From Janthinobacterium lividum (GTDB lineage: Bacteria > Pseudomonadota > Gammaproteobacteria > Burkholderiales > Burkholderiaceae_D): DNA of 64,000 nucleotides. Under the pieces are notes generated by a model. That model made no database searches, was not told the DNA's origin, and saw only the letters and a list, made by a program, of their open reading frames with translations. The position numbers were made by a program, and so were the translations under genes. Shown piece after piece: positions 53,567-62,229 of the stretch (positions are counted from its first letter, which is position 1; each line of letters opens with the position of its first letter). The DNA lies in NCBI RefSeq assembly GCF_023509035.1, contig NZ_CP075583.1, positions 4,960,001-5,024,000 on the forward strand, read 5' to 3'.

Positions 53567-54601
53567 TCATGCTGCCGCCAACACTTGTGCCACCTGTTTG
53601 ACCCTCTCGGCCACCGAACCTGACACCTTGACAAAAGCGATCCCCCGCCGCGCCAGTTCGTCCTGGTACCAGGCATGCTGGCGCGCGCGGAAATCCTCGT
53701 CGCGGCGCGTGCCGTCCTGGATGAACGGGAAATCGGGGGCGCAAAGCAACACCAGGTCATAGCGGTGTTCGGCCAGCTGCGCCAGTTCCTGCTCGGCCCT
53801 GCCGAACATCTCGACGCAGTAAAAATACGTCGTCATGGGCGAGGTATCGCAAAACAGCCAGCGCCGCGCAGCCAATAGCGCCTGTGCTTCGCGCCGCAGC
53901 TGTTCCCGGCCGATCTTCAGCAGATCATCATAGGCCAGCACGCCATCCTGGCTTTCCCACAGTTCGCGGCCATATTCGGCCACCCATTCCGTCTCGAAAT
54001 GCCGCGCCAGCGCCTGCGTCAAGGTCGTCTTGCCGCTCGATTCGCCACCGAGCACGCACACGCGCATGACGAAATCGGCGCGCACGATGGGTGACAGGAA
54101 GGCGCTGTGCGCATGCGGGTCTTGCCTCACCCTGGTGCCCGATACGGGCACCACAGTTCTCGCCTGGTCCACGCTGACGTGCGCCAGTGGCCCGCTTGCA
54201 AAATGCCGTTCCAGCACCCGCGCAAAGCCAGGACCGTAATCCTCGCTGGTGAAGACGGCATCGACGGGCAAGTCCAGCACCGTCCAGCACAGCCAGCCCA
54301 TGAAGTGACGGTGCTCGTCGCCATCGGCGTCGTTGTGCGGCAGTACGCGCGCCGGCATGTCGCGCCCCGCACACAGGGCGGCCAGGCGCGCATCGTCCAG
54401 CACGACGATCACAGCCTGGGGAAATTGCGTCCGTAGCCACCGTTCCCGACGCGCCGGTCCCAGGCCGGGAAATTCGGGCTTGGTGTAGCTGACCAGCAGC
54501 AGCTCTTCGCAGGCCTCCTGCGCACGATTGATCAACAGTTCGTGGCCCTTGTGCAGCGGGCAAAATTTGCCCACCACGAGGCCGCGTTTATAAAGGTTCA
54601 T
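53567..54601 (-). CDS. nadR: NadR-like NMN adenylyltransferase / ribosylnicotinamide kinase
   Basis: 344 residues with two enzyme domains, no DNA-binding domain. NMNAT domain: GLVVGKFCPLHKGHELLINR with the (H/T)xGH signature at 17-20, and VPVSGTRVRQDP (ISGTxxR). Kinase domain: P-loop GGESSGKTTL (185-194) and AEYGRELWE. It converts ribosylnicotinamide to NMN and then NAD. Unlike E. coli NadR it cannot repress, but resembles the H. influenzae form. ATG overlaps the TGA of the AMP-ligase gene: last of the seven-gene block. Confidence 0.88.
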   Translation of the reverse strand: MNLYKRGLVVGKFCPLHKGHELLINRAQEACEELLLVSYTKPEFPGLGPARRERWLRTQFPQAVIVVLDDARLAALCAGRDMPARVLPHNDADGDEHRHFMGWLCWTVLDLPVDAVFTSEDYGPGFARVLERHFASGPLAHVSVDQARTVVPVSGTRVRQDPHAHSAFLSPIVRADFVMRVCVLGGESSGKTTLTQALARHFETEWVAEYGRELWESQDGVLAYDDLLKIGREQLRREAQALLAARRWLFCDTSPMTTYFYCVEMFGRAEQELAQLAEHRYDLVLLCAPDFPFIQDGTRRDEDFRARQHAWYQDELARRGIAFVKVSGSVAERVKQVAQVLAAA

Positions 54602-55965
54602 GCTGCTGCTTCCTGCAAATCCGAGGTGTATTGAATGATTTTGTCTTCCGCCAGCAAAGTCTCGATCGTGATGGCGCCGAAAAAGGGCGCCAGCAAGGCG
54701 CGCGCCTGATCGGCCTGCGGCATGGCGCCCGGCGCCAGGCGCAGCGCGATGCCGCCATCGCCATGCTGGTGCACGCCGAACAGGGCGATGGCCAGCGGTT
54801 TCAAGGCATGCGTGATGTCGATATTGTTGATCCACTCGCCCTTGATCGTCTTGTAGCGCAAGGGGCTGCGGCCGGCCAGGCCCACCAGCACGGGACCGTG
54901 GGGGCCATGCGCCAGCGAGGCGTAATCGCCCGTGCGATAGCGCACAAGCGGAAGGCAAAAATTGAAGCCGCCCGTCACGGTGATTTCGCCGCGCGCCCCA
55001 TCCGGCACGGGCTGCCCGGCACTATCGAGGATTTCCACGTACAACCGGTGCTGCAGCAGCACGTGGCCAACCGCCTGTTCGTCGTAGACGGCGACCGGTC
55101 CCACTTCATTAAGCGAATAGATGTCGAGCACGGGGCAGCCGTAACGTTGTTCCAGGCGCGCGCGCATGCCGGGCAACAGCATCATCGAGACAGACAGCAG
55201 CGCGGCCGGCTTGTGCGTCATGGGCAGGGTCAGCAACTCGGCAAACGAGATGGGGTCGCCCGCGATCAGCTCGGGCGCCATGGCGTCCAGGTAGCGCGCG
55301 CGGTCGCCAGGGTTGCGCCAGTCGTCCGGATGCAGGTTGATCTTCGCCAGTCCCGATTCGTTCATCGTGGGTGTGACGGAAACGTAGGTGAAGCAGCGGC
55401 GCTGATGCCCCAGCAGCATGACGCCCACCTGCCCCGCGCCATGGCGCAGGGTGACGCCGAAGCGGCGCAGCGCACGCTTGTGGAAGGCCAGGTAACGCCC
55501 CGCCACCAGCGGGTGCGAAGCGATCAGCAGCGGATGGCCCGTGGTGCCCGTCGTCTGGAAATTGATCATGCGCGCCAGATCCACATCATCGGGTACGAAG
55601 GCGGCGATATCGTGCGCCAGTTCGGCGCGGCTGATGGGCGCCACGTCGGCAAGGCGGGCGGGCGGCGAACCGCAGGCGCGGTAATGCGGCACCGTGGCGT
55701 AGACCGTTTTGAGAAAATCCGCCAGCCAGGGCGGCGGCGCGGCATCGCTCCAGCCGATCGCCGCCTCCATGACTTCCTGCTCATAGGCGCGCAGCGCCGC
55801 CACTTCCCCGGCCTGCAGCTTGTTGCCGCTGCGGTTGCGATAAACGGGCGCCGCAGGATGGCTGCGCAGTTTTTCCAGCATGCGCGCGCCCGTTTGCGTC
55901 AGGGTGGGACAGTAGTCGCGGTCCGATTCCCAGGCGCCGCCAGGCAGATTGACGTCCACGCTCAT
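54598..55965 (-). CDS. PaaK-like AMP-forming ligase/adenylating enzyme
   Basis: 455 residues, ANL superfamily, closest in layout to phenylacetate-CoA ligase. Phosphate-binding loop FQTTGTTGHP (136-145; canonical TSGTTGxP), IYSLNEVGPVAVYD (YGxTE-like position), GEITVTGG, and YRTGDYAS (343-350). The A10-type C-terminal region with YKTIKGEWINNID is short. It probably activates a carboxylate as AMP ester. ATG at 55965 overlaps the upstream TGA; downstream it overlaps nadR by four bases. Substrate unknown; context in a MoxR/vWA block is unusual. Confidence 0.8.
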   Translation of the reverse strand: MSVDVNLPGGAWESDRDYCPTLTQTGARMLEKLRSHPAAPVYRNRSGNKLQAGEVAALRAYEQEVMEAAIGWSDAAPPPWLADFLKTVYATVPHYRACGSPPARLADVAPISRAELAHDIAAFVPDDVDLARMINFQTTGTTGHPLLIASHPLVAGRYLAFHKRALRRFGVTLRHGAGQVGVMLLGHQRRCFTYVSVTPTMNESGLAKINLHPDDWRNPGDRARYLDAMAPELIAGDPISFAELLTLPMTHKPAALLSVSMMLLPGMRARLEQRYGCPVLDIYSLNEVGPVAVYDEQAVGHVLLQHRLYVEILDSAGQPVPDGARGEITVTGGFNFCLPLVRYRTGDYASLAHGPHGPVLVGLAGRSPLRYKTIKGEWINNIDITHALKPLAIALFGVHQHGDGGIALRLAPGAMPQADQARALLAPFFGAITIETLLAEDKIIQYTSDLQEAAA

Positions 55966-56555
55966 TCGCGCGACCACTTGTCGGCCGATTCCTCGGCCGC
56001 CTTTTTCGCCAGCGCCTCGCGGATTTCCCGCGCGCGCTGTTCGGCCAGCCGGCTCGCTTCGAGCAGGCGCCGGCGCTCCGTACCGCTGATGGCGGACAAT
56101 CTGTCCGTGGCCTGCGCCACGCTTTCGTCGCGCGGCCGAAAGCCCAGGCGCGCCAGCACGATACGCGCCAGTTCCTCGCGCCGCTCGGGGTCTTGCGTAA
56201 ACTGGTGGGCGGGCGTGGCGGCGGCCAGTTCGCGCGCCGCCTCACCCAGCAACTGCAATAAATCGTACTGCGGCAATTGCTGCCCGGTAAACCAGTCGTC
56301 GGCAAGCAGCCAGCACAGGATCATGGCCAGCGCAAGGCGGTTGCGGTCCGCCTTCACTTGCGCGCCGATAAAACCCTGCAGTGACGAGGCCGGGGCGCGC
56401 GCGCCATGCAGCAGCAAAATGTCGTTGACCAGCGCGGCAACCGCCACGGCCTGCGCATTGGCGACGCCGGCGATACGGGGCTCGGCGAGGAATTCGACGG
56501 GCGTATCGGCCAGGCGGTGGGTCAGGGTTTCGAGGTGGGGACCGGGAGTGTGCAT
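55962..56555 (-). CDS. Hypothetical helical protein of the MoxR/vWA block
   Basis: 197 residues, mostly helical. The C-terminal 60 residues are Arg/Glu/Ala-rich and look like a long helix or coiled coil (RRRLLEASRLAEQRAREIRE). The middle has LALAMILCWLLADDWFTGQQ. No known domain found. ATG at 56555 lies one base after the vWA stop codon, and its own TGA overlaps the ligase start. Fixed place in the block suggests a dedicated role. Confidence 0.65.
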   Translation of the reverse strand: MHTPGPHLETLTHRLADTPVEFLAEPRIAGVANAQAVAVAALVNDILLLHGARAPASSLQGFIGAQVKADRNRLALAMILCWLLADDWFTGQQLPQYDLLQLLGEAARELAAATPAHQFTQDPERREELARIVLARLGFRPRDESVAQATDRLSAISGTERRRLLEASRLAEQRAREIREALAKKAAEESADKWSRE

Positions 56556-56556
56556 A

Positions 56557-58344
56557 TCATGATTGTATATAGTGGCGCCGGCTGAACGCCCGCGCAAAGT
56601 CCAGCAAGTCCTCGTAGCGGTCGACGGCGTGGATATCCCAGCCCTGTTCGCGGCGCGCGCGTTTCAGGTCTTCATAGGTTTTCTGCAGCCACTTGTTGGC
56701 CGCCGCGCCATCCCAGTCGCGCTCCAGGTTCAGGGCCATGGTGCCGCCCGCGCCGCCCTGGGCCAGCGCCTTGGCGGAAATATCCCAGCCGCTGTTGCCC
56801 AGTTCATCATTGTCGAACATGGTGGTGATGCCATCGTCGGAAATCATCAAAATGTGCGCGGGCCGCTCGCGCTTGCCCGCATAGGTCTTGCGCAAACAGT
56901 GGATGGGGAAGCAGGTGCCGCCGCCAAAAAAATCCGTCAGCACGCCCAGGATCATGTCTTCATCGCGCACGAAACCTGGCGTCTGCATCACCTCATTCTT
57001 GCCGCTCCACAGGGTCACCTGCACTTTCGCGCCAGCGCGCAGGGCGGACAAGGCGATGACGGCGCCAGCCAGGGTCAGGAACGAGGTGTGCGCCTGCGGG
57101 TTGGGCATGGAGCCGGAACTGTCCACGTACATGTCCAGGTCGACGGGCACGGCGTCGATGGCGCGCGCCGGTTCGCGGCCATACACGCGGCGCACCGTGG
57201 TCACACCCGGCACGGGGCGCGGCGACTGCATCACGGATTGCAGCCAGTCGATGTCTTCCAGCGGGTCGCCGATTTCCCATGCTTCCAGCCCTTCCATCTG
57301 CGGCTCCTGCGATTCGGGCGCGGGGCGGCTGGGAAACGCCACCAGGTGCGGCAAGGCCCGCTCGCGGTAGTAGCGGATGGCGATTTCATGGTCGCTCAGG
57401 TCCACGCCCGAGGCCTTTAAAATGTCGCCCAGCTCGAACGGTTCGCGCAACTGGCCGCCACCCGGTCTGGCCGGCGCCTCGGCTTGCGGCTCTTCGCCAT
57501 CGAGGCCGGAGATGCGCTTGTCGTGCACGGGATGGATGGCGCCGTCCTCCTCGTCATCCTCGATCTGCTGCGCGCCATACGTCTGGCAGCCGCGTGCCGC
57601 ATCGCGCGTGTCCTGCAGATAGCGGCTGGGGTCAAGACTGTGACCCAGGGCATCCGTGTCTTCCACCAGGTAAGGCAGCAGCAAGGTGGCGAAGCGGCCC
57701 GCCGCCAGCATCCAGTCGTTCGCATAGACGCGGATCAGGCGCGCACCCAGCCAGGCGTCCGTGTCCAGGCGCTCGTCGGCCTGGCCGCCACCCAGCTCGC
57801 CCTTGTCCAGTTGCCACAGGTTTTCATAGATGCGCATGTACAAGGTCCACACGCCGCCGCTGCCTTTGGCGTCAGCTTGCGCCGTGCGTCCCTGCTGCAG
57901 CTTGCGGTAGATGTCGGCCATGCGCAGATTCGCCTGGCGCTGCAAGCGGTCGTTGATGAACAGGTCCGTGTACAGGTTGGCCACCATCGGTGCGTGCTGT
58001 TCCAGGGTCGGCAAGGCGCGGCGCATGCGCGCCAGCAGGCGGAACTGGTCGCCGGCGCTGCCCGGCGCGAGGATGTGGTGGCCGATTTCATGCGCGAGCA
58101 CTTCCAGCGCATAGTCGTCCAGGCCCAGCTCCGTCACCAGCGGCAAATCCACCACGACGCTCTGGTCCAGCAAACGGATCATGGCGAAGCTGCCGGACAA
58201 ACCCTGCTTGCTGGCCTCGACGCGGCTGGCGCACAGGCTCGGGTCGCGCAAGCGCGTAAATTTGCTCCACACGGCCAGGGCCTCGGGCCAGGCGGCGCGC
58301 CAGGCGTCGATCAGCGCGGTGTCGGTGGTCTCGGTCTTTTTCAT
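56557..58344 (-). CDS. Zincin-like metallopeptidase / von Willebrand A domain protein (DUF2201-like)
   Basis: 595 residues. N-terminal part with a zincin motif HEIGHHILAPG (HExxH at 85-89) in VLAHEIGHHI, followed by helices (NLYTDLFINDRLQRQANLRM) as in predicted metal-dependent peptidases (COG3864/DUF2201). Acidic linker (QIEDDEEDGAI) and C-terminal vWA domain with MIDAS DSSGSM (Asp408-x-Ser410-x-Ser412) and ISDDG. MoxR ATPases are known to partner with vWA proteins. ATG at 58344 overlaps the upstream TGA (ATGA). Confidence 0.85.
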   Translation of the reverse strand: MKKTETTDTALIDAWRAAWPEALAVWSKFTRLRDPSLCASRVEASKQGLSGSFAMIRLLDQSVVVDLPLVTELGLDDYALEVLAHEIGHHILAPGSAGDQFRLLARMRRALPTLEQHAPMVANLYTDLFINDRLQRQANLRMADIYRKLQQGRTAQADAKGSGGVWTLYMRIYENLWQLDKGELGGGQADERLDTDAWLGARLIRVYANDWMLAAGRFATLLLPYLVEDTDALGHSLDPSRYLQDTRDAARGCQTYGAQQIEDDEEDGAIHPVHDKRISGLDGEEPQAEAPARPGGGQLREPFELGDILKASGVDLSDHEIAIRYYRERALPHLVAFPSRPAPESQEPQMEGLEAWEIGDPLEDIDWLQSVMQSPRPVPGVTTVRRVYGREPARAIDAVPVDLDMYVDSSGSMPNPQAHTSFLTLAGAVIALSALRAGAKVQVTLWSGKNEVMQTPGFVRDEDMILGVLTDFFGGGTCFPIHCLRKTYAGKRERPAHILMISDDGITTMFDNDELGNSGWDISAKALAQGGAGGTMALNLERDWDGAAANKWLQKTYEDLKRARREQGWDIHAVDRYEDLLDFARAFSRRHYIQS

Positions 58345-59318
58345 GCGAGCGGCAGCAGGCGGATCGCGTGCGTCCAGGGCGACGTGATGGCAAGCGTGTG
58401 CGCATTGGCGGCAAGGGCGATGTCGCCGGCCGGCACATCGACCGCGATGCTGCGCGCGCCGATATGCACGGTCGCCCCATCGAGGCGCACGGACGATGGC
58501 AGCTCGTTTGGCGCCTGCTCGAACTCTTGCGCCGTGGCGCTGTGCAGCACTGCGCCATAGGCGTCGGCCACCAGCAGGTAGTGGCGTTCGGCGCTGCGTA
58601 CCGCAAAGCCGCAGCCGTCTGCCGTGGCACGTACCTGCGGCGGCGTGCCGAAATCGCCACCGAGGCCGCTGAAGCTGCCGAACTCCCTGCCATCGGCATT
58701 GCCGCGCCAGGGATTCGCCAGCAACTGCGCATGCACCTGCGGCCATTGCGCGCCCGGCTCGCCAAAGGCGGCCAGCGCCAGCGCTTGCGGCAAGGTATCG
58801 GCGGCGGCCAGCGCGCCCAGTCGGAAATGCGCGACGCCGGCGCGCCAGGCCAGCACCTGGCCTACGGCGCGCAGCTGCGCGATGCTGTCGACTTGCGGCG
58901 CCACGGCGGCCATCCCGGTCTGCCACTGCGCGGGACGCGCTCCCGCCACAGCGCAAAGGTGGATGGCGGCGTTGCTCAGCATGCCCAGCACCTCGATGGG
59001 GGCCGTCGCCAGCAGCGGCGCAAACGATGGCGCCAGTTCGCGCCAGACGCTATTGAGGAAGGGATTTTTCGCCGCCGGACCGGCCAGGCCATGGCCCACC
59101 AGTTCCAGGGCCATGTCGTAGGCGGCCAGGGTGACGCCGCCCGCGCGCTCGGGCGCAGCGGCGGCCACGGCCACCACCAGCGGATCGACGCCATCGTGCA
59201 AAAAGGCGCCAAAGGCGGCCATGTCGAGCGCGGGAAAGCGCCGGCGCGCTTCCACAGCGCGCGCATTGAACTGGGCGCGGCCGCTGGCAAGTATCGAGGC
59301 AAAGGCAGGAGAGATCAT
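58341..59318 (-). CDS. Hypothetical protein of the MoxR/vWA block
   Basis: 325 residues. N-terminal two thirds Ala/Leu-rich and helical (FGAFLHDGVDPLVVAVAAAA, LAPSFAPLLATAPIEVLGML); C-terminal third looks like beta strands (GCGFAVRSAERHYLLVADAY, GATVHIGARSIAVDVPAGDI). No signal peptide or firm membrane segment. ATG at 59318 has GAGGAG five bases upstream; GTG at 59321 is less likely. The TGA overlaps the vWA start. Not recognised. Confidence 0.7.
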   Translation of the reverse strand: MISPAFASILASGRAQFNARAVEARRRFPALDMAAFGAFLHDGVDPLVVAVAAAAPERAGGVTLAAYDMALELVGHGLAGPAAKNPFLNSVWRELAPSFAPLLATAPIEVLGMLSNAAIHLCAVAGARPAQWQTGMAAVAPQVDSIAQLRAVGQVLAWRAGVAHFRLGALAAADTLPQALALAAFGEPGAQWPQVHAQLLANPWRGNADGREFGSFSGLGGDFGTPPQVRATADGCGFAVRSAERHYLLVADAYGAVLHSATAQEFEQAPNELPSSVRLDGATVHIGARSIAVDVPAGDIALAANAHTLAITSPWTHAIRLLPLA

Positions 59319-59327
59319 CACCGCTCC

Positions 59328-59801
59328 TCAATCGCTGTGCGAGAAGTGCAGCAGATAGCGTTCATCCCCCAATTCGAACGCGATCTCGTCCCAGTGGATG
59401 GCGTACCAGAAACCGGAGGGCGGCCTCATCGTCACTGCGTGCAGGGAAAACCCGCCCAGCGCGTCGTCGAGCGACTCCAGGAACGCAGCCACCAGTTGCG
59501 TGCGAAAGCGCCCGGGTGGCGCCGCCTGCATGTGCTGCGACGAGAAAAACCAGCGCTGGCACGCTTGCTCCAGGGGCGCGCGCCCGCACGGCGCCGCATC
59601 GACTTGCCACAGGGCTGCCGGCAAGTCGCGTCCAGGTTCGATGACGTGCAAGGCATAATCTTCGACGCGCAAGCCCAGCGCCGTGGCGAGGTCCGGCGCG
59701 TCGGGCAGGCGCTGCAACTCGTAGCTCGCGCACAGGTCGCTCGCCTCGCCATTGAGTATGGCCAGCGCTTCCAGGAAGCCTTGACAATGCAGGACGCTCA
59801 T
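59328..59801 (-). CDS. Hypothetical protein of the MoxR/vWA block
   Basis: 157 residues, cytosolic. Contains CASYELQRLPDAPDLATALG, a Cys-containing middle (CGRAPLEQACQRWFFSSQHM), and an aromatic C-terminus (PSGFWYAIHWDEIAFELGDE) with mixed alpha/beta character. Its ATG overlaps the MoxR stop codon, and it ends 9 bases before the next start. Family not known. Confidence 0.68.
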   Translation of the reverse strand: MSVLHCQGFLEALAILNGEASDLCASYELQRLPDAPDLATALGLRVEDYALHVIEPGRDLPAALWQVDAAPCGRAPLEQACQRWFFSSQHMQAAPPGRFRTQLVAAFLESLDDALGGFSLHAVTMRPPSGFWYAIHWDEIAFELGDERYLLHFSHSD

Positions 59802-61375
59802 TGCGAACGCAGCCAGCTGCGGTAATTCGTATAGCGCTGATGCAGGTATTTGAGCTTGAGCAGGTCGTCGTACAGGGGGCCATACAGCTTGCGCCCTTTG
59901 GTGCGTTCGCCGATCAGCTTTTCGATGCGGTTCAGGCGCGCCAGGGTATCGCGCTCGCTGACGCCATCGAGGCCCAGGTCGAATTCGGCCGACAGTACGC
60001 CGACAGGATCATCTCGGTCCAGGTCCAGGCGGTTGAATTCATCGTTCGACAAATCGAACAAACGGCGCAGCCAACCCAGCCTGTCGCTGCGGTAGGCGGC
60101 GTTTTCCGGCAGCGCGAAAAAGGGTGCGTCCGGGTCCGGCTGCAGCTTGTTATGCAGGACGAACGGCAGCACCTGGCGCAAGTCTTCCAGTTCCACCTCG
60201 CCGTTGCCGCGGAAGTAGGCCATGGCCTTGGCGTAGATCAGCAGCGCCATCAGGGTGCGCACGGAGATGCCGTTGAGGGTCTGGCAACCCAGGTCCTTCA
60301 GGCGGTCGCGCCCATTGTCGGCTGCCTGCGCGGCGCCACGGTCGGCACCGGCCAGGCGGGCCGTATCCTTGGTCATGTATTCGAACTGGCCACCGGCCGT
60401 CTCGAACAGCTCGAACTGGCTGGCGAAGAATTCCAGGCGGCGCCGCACGGCGTCGGGTATGCCCACCTGGCGGATCGCCTCGCCGATCTGGTCCACCTCC
60501 CCTTCCGTGAAGATGATCTCGGGCGGCACCAGCTCTTCGGGACGCACGTTTTCTTCCACGCGCAGCAGCAGTTCGTTCAGGAAGCGCGGATTGAAGGCCA
60601 GCGCCTGCACCGTCACATCGACCCGGTCGCGCAGCGCTTCGATCACCTGATACGTGCCGCCGCCCTGGTCATCGTTGGCCGTCAGATACCAGGCCGCTTC
60701 AGGGCATTCGTAAATATGGTTCAGCACTTCCGCGTAATTGTCGCCCATGACGGTGAGCAGCGCGCTTTGCGTGCGCGTGGGGATGCGGTTGTATTCATCG
60801 ACGATTTTCACGCGCATGCCCAGCCAGGCGCGCCAGGCGATGCGGATCTCGTCCATGCTTTGCGCGTTCACCAGGTCGGCCGGCAGCGGATTGCCGAGCA
60901 AGTCGGCCACCGTCATCTGCGGGTGGCCATGCTGCATGGCGCGTTTGACTTCCTTGACGGTCGAACCGGCCAGCACCCCCATCAGCAGGGCGCTGGCCGT
61001 CTTGCCCCGCCCCGGGCCGCCGACAAACAGGCATTTTCGGCGCGTGGCAAACGTCAGCAAGGGAAGCAAAATAAAACTGGAATAGCTTTGCGCCGACGGC
61101 AAATTCAGGGTGCGCCGGCTGTCGCCAACGGAATACGTCTGCGACGGGCCATCGTTGTATTCGATGTCGTAATGGGGGCTGATGATGGCGTGATTGACGA
61201 TCCAGAAATAGGCCTGGCGCAGCTTTTCATCGAAAGGCCGCGCTGCCGCCTCGCCTTCTGCTCCCAGCGCGATGGGTCCCTGGTACAAGTCCGCCACGTC
61301 GAACTGCCGCGCGGCAGGCGCCGCTTTGGGCTTTGTAGGTGCTTGGGACAGGCGCTGGAAGAGGTTGAAAGCCAT
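59798..61375 (-). CDS. MoxR-type AAA+ ATPase
   Basis: 525 residues. Walker A VGGPGRGKTAS (GxxxxGKT at about 119-126), Walker B VKIVDEYNRIPTRTQSALLT (DE at about 193-194), sensor-1 Asn in YLTANDDQGGG, arginine region ALRDRVDVTV. The N-terminal ~110 residues (YFWIVNHAIISPHYDIEYND) and a long C-terminal helical part (ERTKGRKLYGPLYDDLLKLK) are beyond the core MoxR fold. These ATPases remodel target proteins, commonly with vWA partners. First gene of the block; ATG at 61375 (TTG at 61381 alternative); no clear Shine-Dalgarno. Confidence 0.88.
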   Translation of the reverse strand: MAFNLFQRLSQAPTKPKAAPAARQFDVADLYQGPIALGAEGEAAARPFDEKLRQAYFWIVNHAIISPHYDIEYNDGPSQTYSVGDSRRTLNLPSAQSYSSFILLPLLTFATRRKCLFVGGPGRGKTASALLMGVLAGSTVKEVKRAMQHGHPQMTVADLLGNPLPADLVNAQSMDEIRIAWRAWLGMRVKIVDEYNRIPTRTQSALLTVMGDNYAEVLNHIYECPEAAWYLTANDDQGGGTYQVIEALRDRVDVTVQALAFNPRFLNELLLRVEENVRPEELVPPEIIFTEGEVDQIGEAIRQVGIPDAVRRRLEFFASQFELFETAGGQFEYMTKDTARLAGADRGAAQAADNGRDRLKDLGCQTLNGISVRTLMALLIYAKAMAYFRGNGEVELEDLRQVLPFVLHNKLQPDPDAPFFALPENAAYRSDRLGWLRRLFDLSNDEFNRLDLDRDDPVGVLSAEFDLGLDGVSERDTLARLNRIEKLIGERTKGRKLYGPLYDDLLKLKYLHQRYTNYRSWLRSQ

Positions 61376-61623
61376 GGACAATTTTCAGAAAATCAGTAAT
61401 TTCAAACCCAGCCATTTGCTGGGGTCACGTAAGTAAAATTATTACATAAAGTACCAGCTAGCATTGTTCAGTTCGCCAGCTGCGCGCGCCGGCGCACCTG
61501 CCTGCCGCTGGCGATCATAATAGCGCGCTGCTCCTTTACATGCATATCCGAAAATGGCCGCTGGCCGACCCGTTCCAGGCCCAGTTGCTGCGTGAGCTAC
61601 ACGCCGCCGGCCAGCCCGGCAAC
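61376..61623 (-). promoter_or_regulatory. Leader/promoter region of the MoxR/vWA block
   Basis: 248 bases with no gene. CCCAGC (61407-61412), loop CATTT, GCTGGG (61418-61423) form a hairpin 30-odd bases before the first start codon; the AT-rich segment 61425-61465 is the likely promoter. The GST gene on the same strand ends at 61624. Confidence 0.4.
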
Positions 61624-62229
61624 TCAGCCCGCCATCGGCGTGGCCAGAAACACCGGCTGCCGCTCGGCCAGCGCCGTCAGCGCGGCCACGGCCGGATAGT
61701 CGCTGTCCGCCATCACGTCGGGCACCAATTGTTGCGCAAAACTCCAGGCCACTGCGATGGTGATGCCGGCAACACTCAAACAGTCCGGCGTCTCTTCGCG
61801 CAACGATGCCTCCAACTGCCTCCAGGCCCCATGCAACTGCAGCTGGACCCGGTCCAGCCAAGGCTGGTGCTGTTTTTCCTGTGGGCGCAAGCGCCGCTCA
61901 TAAACGATTTGCACGGCTTTGTCGCAGGCTGCCAAAGCATAGCTGGTCTGGCACAGCGCGCGCAGGCGGGCCGGACCCGGTTCCTGCCTGATGCGGGGAG
62001 CATGCGCGACCAGTTCTTCCAGATACGCCAGGATCAGGCTCGACTCCATCAGCACCTGGCCATCGTCGGTGACCAGGGTCGGCACTTTGACGGCAGGGTT
62101 GATGCTTTGTACCTTGTCGAAATCGGAAAACACCGACAGAGGCCGGTGTTCATGCTCCAGGCCCAGCACTTTCATACCAATGGCAACGCGCCGGACGTAG
62201 GGCGAATCGAGCATTCCGATCAATATCAT
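61624..62229 (-). CDS. Glutathione S-transferase family protein
   Basis: 201 residues. N-terminal thioredoxin-like domain: MILIGMLDSPYVRRVAIGMK with Ser9 in the catalytic-residue position, cis-Pro in AVKVPTLVTDDGQ, ESSLILAYLEELV (glutathione contacts). C-terminal all-helical domain. Probably detoxifies electrophiles. ATG at 62229 overlaps the TGA of the hydrolase gene (ATGA), so the pair is translated together. Confidence 0.93.
   Translation of the reverse strand: MILIGMLDSPYVRRVAIGMKVLGLEHEHRPLSVFSDFDKVQSINPAVKVPTLVTDDGQVLMESSLILAYLEELVAHAPRIRQEPGPARLRALCQTSYALAACDKAVQIVYERRLRPQEKQHQPWLDRVQLQLHGAWRQLEASLREETPDCLSVAGITIAVAWSFAQQLVPDVMADSDYPAVAALTALAERQPVFLATPMAG

Noticed and set aside
58368..59825. 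Plus-strand open frames of several hundred codons across the MoxR/vWA block
   Set aside because: They mirror the minus-strand genes codon by codon and have no family motifs; the minus-strand genes have vWA, AAA and overlap evidence.
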